Shown here: positions 1 to 6,993 of the stretch, piece after piece
How the letters are laid out: every line of letters starts with the position of its first letter
How positions within the stretch are numbered: position 1 is the first letter of the stretch
Origin: Basidiobolus meristosporus CBS 931.73
Taxonomy: Eukaryota; Basidiobolomycota; Basidiobolomycetes; Basidiobolales; Basidiobolaceae
Reading direction: 5' to 3'
Assembly: GCA_002104905.1 (NCBI GenBank)
Contig: MCFE01000826.1
Coordinates: 1-33,044, forward strand
DNA length: 33,044 nt
Program-made: the position numbers and the translations under genes
Notes under the pieces: generated by a model
The model's database searches: none
Told to the model about the DNA's origin: nothing
What the model saw: the letters and a program-made list of their open reading frames with translations, nothing else

Positions 1-57
1 CTGTTCCAAGGGAGAGGTTAGCGGACGGCTTGGCGGGATGAGTAGGAGTGCACTTAC
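1..57 (-). other. Ku80 intron 4
   Basis: On minus the donor is GTAAGT (57-52), the branch point GCTAAC (22-17) and the acceptor CAG (3-1). The intron ends exactly at the left edge of the window, so the next exon lies outside. It splits a codon after its second base. Confidence 0.85.
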
Positions 58-809
58 ACGACGTAGAGGTCAATCCCGTCTTGGATCAATTGGTTCGATA
101 CATCCTCAGCGTCGGCAAAGTTGATGGGTGATTCGGCGCTCGTCAGGAGTACCATGCGCTTGGTGTATCGTCTTTGTTACAGTGCTGTTGCATCATGTCG
201 ATCCCTACGATTATCGCATCCAGTGCTACCGTCCGACGTACCGACAGGCTCAAGTTAGCTTGGTGAAGTGGTTTCCCGAAAGGTGGTGACCGGTGGACCT
301 ACCATCCGCCTCGGCGTTCCCCTTGGCCAGCTGGGAGGTCATCATAAGTAGAAGCTCCAGGTCGACGTTCTTCGGTTCCCTTAGGACGGAAACGTGCTGG
401 TACTCGTCGTTAAACGCCAGAATATTGTCCGTCTCTACACGTAAAAAAATCCAAGAAAGTGTAAGGATCACCTTCGTGCTCAGTCAACACCACCCAACAT
501 GCACTGCCAGCCCCCTCGGCAGAAAAATTACCATCGCTTCCGAACACCACGAACGCCACCTCCTCGCTCTTCTTCGGGTGGCTCAGCTATGGTAGTTCCA
601 TAAGAAACCAGGTTAGCTAGGTCTGGGTTAGGACCGGGGTGAGCCCCGTCGCTCACTCCTCAAACTTCTCTTGGTGTGGGTACCTTGGGGTGCAGCATGA
701 GCTCCAAGATCTCCGACGCCTTGCTCAGGTACGAGGACTTCCCAAGGTCCCCGTCTTTCCACATGCCTGGGCCGACGTCCAATATGTACATCGTTAACTC
801 TTTGGACAT
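58..809 (-). CDS. ku80: Ku80 (XRCC5 homologue), N-terminal exons, partial, with an apparent frameshift
   Basis: Ku80 is the large subunit of the Ku heterodimer, which binds DNA ends in non-homologous end joining and at telomeres. Spliced minus-strand exons are 809-684, 586-532, 434-303 and 225-58. The protein opens MSKELTMYILDVGPGMWKDG, the Ku/vWA beta-strand with the DVG motif. It continues with EVAFVVFGSDETDN (exon 2 into 3), matching the Ku80 signature FGTDGTDN, then EYQHVSVL and ALDAIIVGIDMMQQHC (exon 4). Exon 4 goes on as RYTKRMVLLTSAESPI, but reaching that frame needs a one-base shift near 172-175, in an AAA run. This may be an assembly indel or a real lesion. The gene continues beyond base 1, and only about 160 of an expected 600-700 residues are present. 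Ku70 fits less well because of the FGSDETDN motif. The family call is firm; functionality is open. Confidence 0.88.
226..302 (-). other. Ku80 intron 3
   Basis: The donor is GTAGGT at 302, the branch point GCTAAC at 259-254 and the acceptor TAG at 228-226. Splicing joins ..EAD to ALDAIIVGID in frame, which is the expected Ku80 helix. Confidence 0.85.
435..531 (-). other. Ku80 intron 2
   Basis: The donor is GTAATT at 531 and the acceptor GTAG ends at 435. A TTGACTGA sequence upstream of a T-rich tract is the likely branch point. Splicing creates the FGSD/ETDN junction, which matches the family signature. Confidence 0.82.
587..683 (-). other. Ku80 intron 1
   Basis: The donor is GTACCC (683, a weak match), the branch point GCTAAC (617-612) and the acceptor ATAG ends at 587. 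Exon 1 then has 42 codons and the frame carries into LSHPKKSEEVAFVVF. Confidence 0.8.
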
Positions 810-1118
810 GGTTGGTCGATTCTTTCGGGTTGGCTACGTGGTTTCCTTCTTCAAACCGTTTGTTTATTTCCTGGTCATGAATCCTCCCTCGGGTCACGTG
901 GACACAGGTGTCACACCTTTCCCACCGCAGGTGGTGATCAAAATTCGGTTTGGATCACGGAGCCTGCCGAACAAACCCCCTACCCATGAATCCGGCCCAA
1001 TGGATGGATGTAGTAGTAATATGTCTGGGAGAAGCACCACTGTCATGTGCCAACCATCCACGCATTTGTATCGATTCTTTAACCGCATGCAGACTAGGCT
1101 ACCTTGATTGGGGTCCAT
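810..1118. promoter_or_regulatory. Ku80 upstream region (5' UTR and promoter), no defined motif
   Basis: This GC-rich stretch lies directly upstream of the Ku80 start codon, and its composition matches the gene rather than the transposons. I see no clear TATA box. The open frames here read as chance frames. Composition falls sharply near 1115, where the AT-rich repeat territory begins. Confidence 0.4.
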
Positions 1119-1363
1119 TTCTGTTTGAATATATCAAGCTTGGATGTTTCTCCGTAGTTTTGCTGGTATCCCCAATATCTCTTGAGGTATCCTCTGGCAA
1201 CTAAAATACCCCAATTGCTTTGAACCTGTGAGATACCATGTGGCCTCACTTCAAGCTTTGCATATGGAATGGACTGACCACAGTATGAAGATTCCACATG
1301 GCCACCAAAGCCAAACTGCAGTATTCCAGCCAAGGGATATATTTCTGTATCAATATATTTCAT
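1094..1363 (-). CDS. hypothetical 89-codon open frame, not recognised
   Basis: An open frame from ATG at 1363 to a stop near 1094 gives a protein with many Gly and Tyr residues (for example ILQFGFGGHVESSYCGQ). I do not recognise a family. It sits at the boundary between the Ku80 promoter region and the transposon zone, so it could be a fragment of a displaced gene, part of an element not otherwise seen here, or a chance frame. Bases 1364-1583 hold nothing I can assign. Confidence 0.2.
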   Translation of the reverse strand: MKYIDTEIYPLAGILQFGFGGHVESSYCGQSIPYAKLEVRPHGISQVQSNWGILVARGYLKRYWGYQQNYGETSKLDIFKQKWTPIKVA

Positions 1364-1583
1364 TGCAAGTCAGCTTCACACCTTAGACAAAAGCCCTTAC
1401 TAATCAGTGTCCTGCATATATATGCATTTTCAATATGTTATAGGAGAATGGGAGATATTGGAAGTGGCTGGTAGAGCATACCAATTATATGGTTTCCACT
1501 CAGACATTCTTAATTGTCAAAGTGTTGTTTAACACATGATGGTATCATGGTGGTATCAGGGTTAGATGTTGTTAGCCACATTA

Positions 1584-1918
1584 TGTTGTAAATTTGTATT
1601 TACACCTAAATATTCACCTAACTGGGTCACTTCAATCAATGTACACAAATCTTGGAGAATTCTAGCCAAATTCCTTATTGGCATTTAATTAAAATATTTC
1701 CACCAAAATATCATGTATGCAGAACAAAAACATTCTCAGGAATTTCCAAACATTGCACATATACGCTTGAGACCTTCCTAGATATATTCTACAAATTTGC
1801 TTTGCCAAAACCATGCAGAAGTAAATAGACTACTTTTATGCTGAATAAATTACCAAGTGAAACAGCAAAATCTACTTAATCTACCAATCACTTTGATATC
1901 TCTAAGACTCTTACAACA
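1584..1918 (+). repeat. solo LTR of copia family 1, plus orientation
   Basis: It begins TGTTGTAAATTTG and ends CTCTTACAACA, matching in reverse the LTRs at 6635-6982 and 10409-10757. The length is 335 bp. Flanking 5-mers are CATTA (1579-1583) and TATTA (1919-1923), a target duplication with one C-to-T difference. No internal region is attached, so it is probably the product of LTR-LTR recombination. Confidence 0.8.
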
Positions 1919-2228
1919 TATTACAATATTCTCTTTGTGCCATATTTCTGATGAGTTGCATTAGTTAATGATCTAACATGAAAGAACTGCAGGTCCTTAA
2001 ACCCCCATTTCTAATATTGACAGAAACATGATGCTTTCCTGGCCAAAATAGCACAATATTGACTGGTAGATGAACTAACAAGCCCACTTGGATCCACAAA
2101 GTACCTACAGAAATCATTTCCTCTGTCATTTTTGCACCAGGAGCTGGGGTTGTGCTGAAGTCAGGTTGGTTAAAGTTGAGAGGAGAGCCAAGTTGATAAT
2201 GCACACAAATGATAACTGACTACAATGA
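1919..2228 (-). pseudogene. fragment of the Tnp2-type transposase (element Z ORF A)
   Basis: The minus strand reads ...VNIVLFWPGKHHVSVNIRNGG, aligning with VNNVMLWLEKWCVSTNISNGG encoded on plus at about 11770-11832. The surrounding nucleotides align as well. It is a diverged piece of the transposase gene lying in inverted orientation to the main copy. The join on its right to the ORF B duplication shows the end of element Z is rearranged here. Confidence 0.55.
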
Positions 2229-2386
2229 ATGCATTAAAAGGCTGTGACAAAACCTAAATCCCACAACTAAGAGGTATTAATGCCATTTGGTCATCATTCA
2301 GAGACCACTATGCAAAATTGCACCCTAGATTTCACAAAAAACTTAGTCAAAATTGTTCATCATAACAACACATCAGTAGCTTTTAA

Positions 2387-2719
2387 TGCTGTAAGAGTCT
2401 TGGAGATATTGGAAGTGATTTTGGACAACAAGAAGATTATGTGGTTTTCACCAAATGATTTATTGAATGTAAAAGTAGTATTTATACTTTTAGATGGTCT
2501 TGGCATTACAAACACACAGCATAGGTTAAGGAAGGTCTCAACAACACATGTACAAAGTTTGGGGCTGTTTGGACACCTTTGAGAATTTTCATGATCTGGG
2601 CAAATATTCTAAGTAAATCCTGACAAGGAATCTGGTCAGTATTCTCTAGGATTTGAAGGTAAGGATCTAAGTGACTAAGTTGGGTGAGTATTTAAGTGGA
2701 ATTACAAATTTTTACAACA
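2387..2719 (-). repeat. solo LTR of copia family 1 with perfect TTTAA target duplication
   Basis: The LTR is 333 bp, reading TGCTGTAAGAGTCTTGGAG to TTTTTACAACA on plus, so its sense is on minus. It is flanked by TTTAA on both sides (2382-2386 and 2720-2724). The unoccupied site can be compared in duplication unit 2 near 3370-3380, which dates this insertion after the tandem duplication or to one unit only. Confidence 0.88.
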
Positions 2720-2893
2720 TTTAATTAGTTCCCAGCCAGCTTTCTAACTTTCTGATCCCAGACACTTGATCACATCCCACATTTGTGTACATTGATTGGC
2801 TATTGCTTCTTTTTCACACTCTTTACTTCCAGACTCAAACAATGCTCTTACTTTTCATGCATACAAACTGGTTTATTTCCTTTCAAGCATATG

Positions 2894-3224
2894 TTATAAC
2901 TCAATTTCAAATTGTACTGACCTATACAAGTCCCTATACTCAAGACTAACATTGAGCCAAACCCCACACTCTGCAAGTAACTCTATTAAAATCCACCATT
3001 CAATAAGTATGTCTGCCAAAATGCCCTTTTTCCATGACTTTGGCAGGAACCCCACCACTTTATACCATAGTTCACTCACTGTTTCCCATATGTCCTGGTC
3101 TTCAGCCAGCACTGCAAGGTCTAACACCCCATATGCCAGTCTTTACACAAAATCCTTGCAGTATTCAGGTGCATTCTCTTGAGCACTGCTCTTGAAGAAG
3201 TGCTGCAACCTCTTGGTGTGCCTA
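2894..3224 (-). pseudogene. ORF B C-terminal fragment in duplication unit 1
   Basis: The minus strand encodes AEDQDIWETVSELWYKVVGF and ADILIEWWILIELLAECGVW, matching the C-terminal part of ORF B at 3536-3800 (AEDQDVWEPVNEQWHKAVGF). It is truncated where unit 1 meets unit 2. Function is unknown; see the ORF B entries. Confidence 0.6.
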
Positions 3225-3890
3225 TAAAAAGTCTGTCACAAATTTAAAGTCCTGAGACTAAGAGGTACTGATCCTGTTGGGACACTGTGCAGAGACCATC
3301 AAAAGTAATTGCACCCCAGATTTCACAAAAAACTTGGTCAAAATTTTTCATCACAACAACACATAAGTGGCTTTTGATTGATTCCTTGCCAATTTGCCCA
3401 CTTTTGGATCCCAGACATTTGAGCACCTCCTATGCATGTGTACATTGATTGGCTATTGCCTCTTTTTCATGCTTCTTACTTCCTGACTCAACCATTTCTC
3501 TTACTTTTTTTTGTGTACAAATTGATTGATTTCTGTTAAAACTTCAGTTGTACCTCAGTTGCCAATTGTATAAACCAATACAAGTCCCTATACCAAAGAC
3601 TAACATTAAGCCCAACCCCACACTCAACAAGTAGCTCCATTAAAATCCACCACTCAATAAGTATTTCTGCTCTAACACTCTGTTCCCATGACTCCAATGG
3701 GAACCCAACAGCTTTATGCCACTGTTCATTCACTGGTTCCCACACATCTTGGTCTTCTGCTGGCACTGTAAGGCCTAGCTCCTCATCTGCCAGTCTTTGC
3801 AGCAAATCCTTGCAATATTCAAGTGTTTTTTCTTGAGCACTGCTCTTGAAGAAGTGCTGCAACCTCTTGGTGTGCCTATTACTGTTCCAA
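3225..3890 (-). repeat. tandem duplication unit 2 of the ORF B 3' region
   Basis: This is the second copy of the 655-660 bp unit described for 2229-3224. It lacks the LTR insertion and runs on continuously into the rest of ORF B, so it is the original location. About one base in five appears to differ between units by eye. Confidence 0.7.
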
Positions 3891-4368
3891 AATTCCACTG
3901 AAGGCATTGTGATAGTGTTTTGAGTACTTGATGTTGTAGCCTTGTCTGTCAGTGGGATCTCCACTCTGTCAACAGTGGAGGATGTGGAGGCTGTGGTAGA
4001 CAAGTTGCCTTTCTTTGCAAACTCATCTACCTTTTGTTTTGTATGCTTCCCTGTCTTAGGCTTGGGTAGACATTTTTCCCTTTCCCTTTTCCTTTATCAC
4101 TGCCAGGTCTTTCACTGCTACTTTGTCTGAGTGCTTCTTGTAATGTACTACATTTTCTCCTTGATAAATTCTGCTCTGATGCATCTGTTGTGGCCTGCTT
4201 GTCTCTTGCTGGCACTCTCCTGGCAACTTGACATTTCTTTACTGCTTGTTTCAAGCTCTCAGCTGTAGTTGTGAGAGGCTCCTGAGAAAGCCACTGAGTA
4301 TTTATCACTGTCAGGTTCTTCACTGCTACTTTGACAGAGTGCTTCTTGAGTAGTACTACACTTTTTCC
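3536..4368 (-). pseudogene. element Z ORF B, C-terminal third (function unknown)
   Basis: Minus-strand frames at 4368-4027 and 4003-3536 encode the end of ORF B. Landmarks are a Ser-rich block SSSERPGSDKGKGKGKN, then VDRVEIPLTDKA, then HTKRLQHFFKSSAQEKTLEY and a Trp-rich tail ILIEWWILMELLVECG. The first two blocks recur in the second Z copy on plus at 22230-22600, so the frame is conserved across copies and was once a gene. A frame change near 4010-4030 breaks it here. Copia C2 interrupts it upstream at 4369. It resembles no family I can name. It could be an accessory DNA-binding or TnpA-like protein, but that is a guess from its position only. Confidence 0.55.
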
Positions 4369-4483
4369 TGTTGTAAGAGTGCTGGAGATATTGAAAGTGA
4401 TTTGGGAGAACAAATAGACTATGTGATTTTCCCTAATTGATTCATTGAATATAAAAGTGGTATTTATACTTTTACATGATCTT
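4369..4483 (-). repeat. truncated 3' LTR of C2
   Basis: It matches the first ~115 bp (plus-strand order) of the family 1 LTR from TGTTGTAAGAG, then breaks off into protease-coding sequence at about 4489. Confidence 0.8.
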
Positions 4484-4604
4484 TAAAATTTACTTGGATA
4501 GTTCCTTCTCCCACTGCATCAAGTGTTCTATTGTCACCCATGAAAACCTTCTTAATGTGAATTTCTTCATATTGGGTAAAAAGTACTTTCTAGTGTGTAA
4601 AGTG

Positions 4605-5484
4605 TTAAGATGCTCCAGAGTCAATATACCACATCTGAGAATCCTTGTTTATGGTCATATTCATTGCAGATATGAATAGTCTGTTTTCAGTTCTTGCAGC
4701 ATTTCCATATTCAGGCTTTTTCTGCTGACTATCTCTTTTTTTGAAGTACCGGTCTGATGTGTCCTTTCCTTTTGCAGTAGTTACAAAGCAGGTTGCTTTT
4801 GCCTTTGAAAGGTCTTGAGTGTCTCCTTTGTTGGTGATCATTGCTTATTATAGCATTTTATTCTTTCTTATTAGTGATTGATTTTTTTAATTCTTCATCC
4901 CAGAGCCTTCCATGTACATAATTTAAGGTCTGATCTTCAGCTCTTGACTCAAGGGGTGATACAAGGCCCTGATACTTGTCTCTCAGGCTATTCAGGATGG
5001 TTACTATCCCATCCTCTTCAGTAGTTGGTACACTCACATATTCCATCTCATCCACTAGCAGGGTAATTCTGTTAATTAAGTTTCTCATTTATTCTCCTGG
5101 CAACATCTTTGTAGCAAAGGATTTTTGTCTAAGATACACTTCCTTAGCAGCTGAACATGACTGGTACTTGTCTTCTAATGCCTTCCCGGCATTCTTAGCC
5201 ATTTTTGCTCTTGAGCATTGAATTAGCAATTGGTCTTTAACATTAAGGCAAATGCAGTTTAAGGCACTTTGTTCTTTCTTCTGGTACTTTAAGGCTTCCT
5301 CTCCCATGTCTTTAGGAGGGCATTCTTCTCCCATGACAATATCCCAATGGCCTCTCACTTGTAGCAGCATCTTCATCTTCACCTTCCACCATTGGTAATT
5401 TGATCCATCCAACTTTTCAGCAGAGAGAATATTTCCAGTGATAGCGGCAGTGGACATTGCAGAGAGTGACAGCTTGGGGCTCAC
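4605..5484 (-). pseudogene. copia gag (C2), broken, with protease stub
   Basis: Gag packages retrotransposon RNA. The minus strand opens MSPKLSLSAMSTAAITGN, then SAEKLDGSNYQWWKVKMKML, the usual start of the copia gag domain. The frame stops at about 5089, where PGE-stop-M replaces the PGEEM of C1 (GAA to TAA). It resumes to 4858 and then needs a frame change to reach DSRK-type residues and WYIDSGAS, the protease active-site motif, at 4605-4630. The zinc knuckle seen in C1 (CNFCKRKGHTSDQC) is ruined here: the matching stretch reads CFVTTAKGKDTSDRY. Confidence 0.8.
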
Positions 5485-5488
5485 AACC

Positions 5489-5837
5489 TGTTGTAAGAGT
5501 CTTGGAGATATTGGAAGTTATTGGGAGAACAAGTAGATTGTGTGGTTTTCACTGAACAATCTATTGAATGAAAAAGTAGTGTTTATGCATTTACATGGTC
5601 TTGGCATTACAAACACATAGAATAGGCTCACAAAGATCCCAAGAACATGTATGCAAAGCTTTGGGCTGCTTAGACAGCTTTGAAAATTTTCATGTTCTGG
5701 GTACCTGGTATTTTGGTGAAATATTCTAAGTAAATCCCAACATAGAATTTGGTAAGTATTCCCTAGGATTTGAAGGTAGTGATTGAAGTGAATAAGCTTG
5801 GTGAATATATAGGTGGAATTACAAATTTTTTCAACCA
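5489..5837 (-). repeat. 5' LTR of C2
   Basis: 349 bp, TGTTGTAAGAGTCTTGGAG to TTTTTTCAACCA on plus. It is close to the LTRs of C1, with small indels at the terminus. Confidence 0.85.
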
Positions 5838-6634
5838 TTCCTTGATTAATGTTGTGATGGTGCATCTGTGTCTACCTACTTGTGCCTTATTGGCACTCTT
5901 CCAACTACCTGACATCTCTTTGACTCTTGTTTGAAGCTTTTGGCCCTGCTTGTAACAGGCTCTTGAGAAAACCACTGTTTTTTTTAGCCATGGCACCCTT
6001 GTGCTTCTGCCTTTTATAGTTTCTGCTATTCTTTTGATTCTTTGTTAGCATACCAATGCTGGCCCAAAAATTGTTTGCCCATTTGACTTCAAGATAATGC
6101 TCATGGAACAAGTCAAGCACATTCCACTTGGCCTTGAGTTCCCAATGGTGCCATGGCATGCCGGCCTTAAGGTGATGGCATACTAGACTTCTGACAGCCT
6201 CCTGAATATTAGCCCACTCTTCTTTATAGCACTCATTGGCTTTACAGATCTTCAGTGTCTTTTGATTTTTAGGCTTTGGTAGAAACACCACATTGTTTCC
6301 CTCCTATGCTGTGATAGGTTTTTCTGTGGGCTTTATCTTTGGGCACTGTTGTTGTGCTTCAATGACTGTACAGTGTGCCTCTGCTGTTATATTAGGAAAT
6401 GGCTCAATTCATGGCTGTGACATTAAGCTACTTGAGCTCCTTCTTTGTAACAAAGATACAGCTTTCTCTACCTTGGATATTGACTCCTCTACATGTATTA
6501 TCCAATCATCCTGTTTCTGGACTATTTCCTGATTTCTCTGGGCCATTGAACCAATCCTATCAGCCACTGCACCTTATTGCTTAATTGATGGTTTGGTATT
6601 AGCTGACAACATACTAGCTAATACAGGTGGTGGT
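5838..6634 (-). pseudogene. element Z ORF B, middle part (function unknown)
   Basis: The longest minus-strand frame, 6291-5905, encodes PKNQKTLKICKANECYKEEW, then MPWHHWELKAKWNVLDLFHE, a Trp- and His-rich segment followed by a Lys/Arg-rich stretch (KNSRNYKRQKHKG). The same series is encoded on plus at 21590-21900 in the second Z copy. Upstream, PPVLASMLSANTK (about 6600) is joined to the N-terminal part at 10758-11043 once C1 and one GTGGT are set aside. The frame has stops, one at 6574 (TTA to TAA). I do not recognise a domain. The spaced Trp residues could be a small helical DNA-binding module, but this is only a guess. Confidence 0.55.
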
Positions 6635-6982
6635 TGTTGTAAGAGTCTTGGAGATATTGGAAGTGATTGGGAGAGCATGTAGATTATGTGGTTTGCACTT
6701 AATGATTTATTGAATGTAAAAGTAGCATTTATACTTTTACAGGGTTTTGGCATACCAAACATGTAGAATAGGTTAAGAAAGGTCCCAAGAACATGTCGCA
6801 AAGTTTGGGGCTGTTTGGACAACTTTGAGAATTTTCATGTTCTGGGTACCTGGTATTGTGGTGAAAATATTCTAAGTTAATCCAAACACGGAATTTGGTC
6901 AGTATTCTCTAGGATTTGAGGGTAAGGATCTAAGTGACTAAGTTGGGTGAATATTTAGGTGGAATTACAAATTTTTACAACA
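6635..6982 (-). repeat. 3' LTR of C1
   Basis: 348 bp with TG..CA ends (TGTTGTAA/TTACAACA). It is very similar to the 5' LTR at 10409-10757. Confidence 0.92.
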
Positions 6983-6993
6983 CTCCCACTCAG
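6983..6993 (-). other. polypurine tract of C1
   Basis: The minus strand reads GAGTGGGAG directly before the 3' LTR (TGTTGTAAAA). This is the expected place for the plus-strand primer, just after the RNase H stop codon. Confidence 0.7.

Larger units (their letters stand above)
2229..3224 (-). repeat. tandem duplication unit 1 of the ORF B 3' region (with a solo LTR inside)
   Basis: The unit opens with AAAGGCTGTGACAAAACC and an ACTAAGAGGTA block, and ends CAACCTCTTGGTGTGCCTAT. The same series of landmarks recurs at 3225-3890. Without the inserted LTR and its target duplication, the unit is about 655 bp, equal to unit 2. The two copies differ at many sites, so the duplication is old. Confidence 0.7.
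4369..5837 (-). mobile_element. copia element C2, internally deleted (1469 bp)
   Basis: On minus, a 5' LTR (5837-5489) is followed by gag and a short protease stub, and then directly by part of the 3' LTR (4483-4369). Integrase, reverse transcriptase and RNase H are missing. A GGAA repeat on both sides (4-5 bp) is the likely target duplication. The insertion splits ORF B of element Z: the second Z copy is continuous at this point (about 22010-22040). The LTRs and gag belong to the same family as C1 at 6635-10757. Confidence 0.85.

Noticed and set aside
250-897. Ku70 instead of Ku80
   Set aside because: FGSDETDN, EYQHVSVL and ALDAIIVGIDMM match the Ku80 N-terminus better, and the short start before the DVG motif also fits Ku80.
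293-1107. Plus-strand open frames over the Ku80 exons (293-595, 676-1107)
   Set aside because: They are antisense shadows of the GC-rich Ku80 exons; the minus-strand splice structure and conserved motifs explain the region fully.
2280-2582. A 100-codon plus-strand frame at 2280-2582
   Set aside because: It runs across the boundary of a solo LTR at 2387 and therefore joins unrelated sequences.
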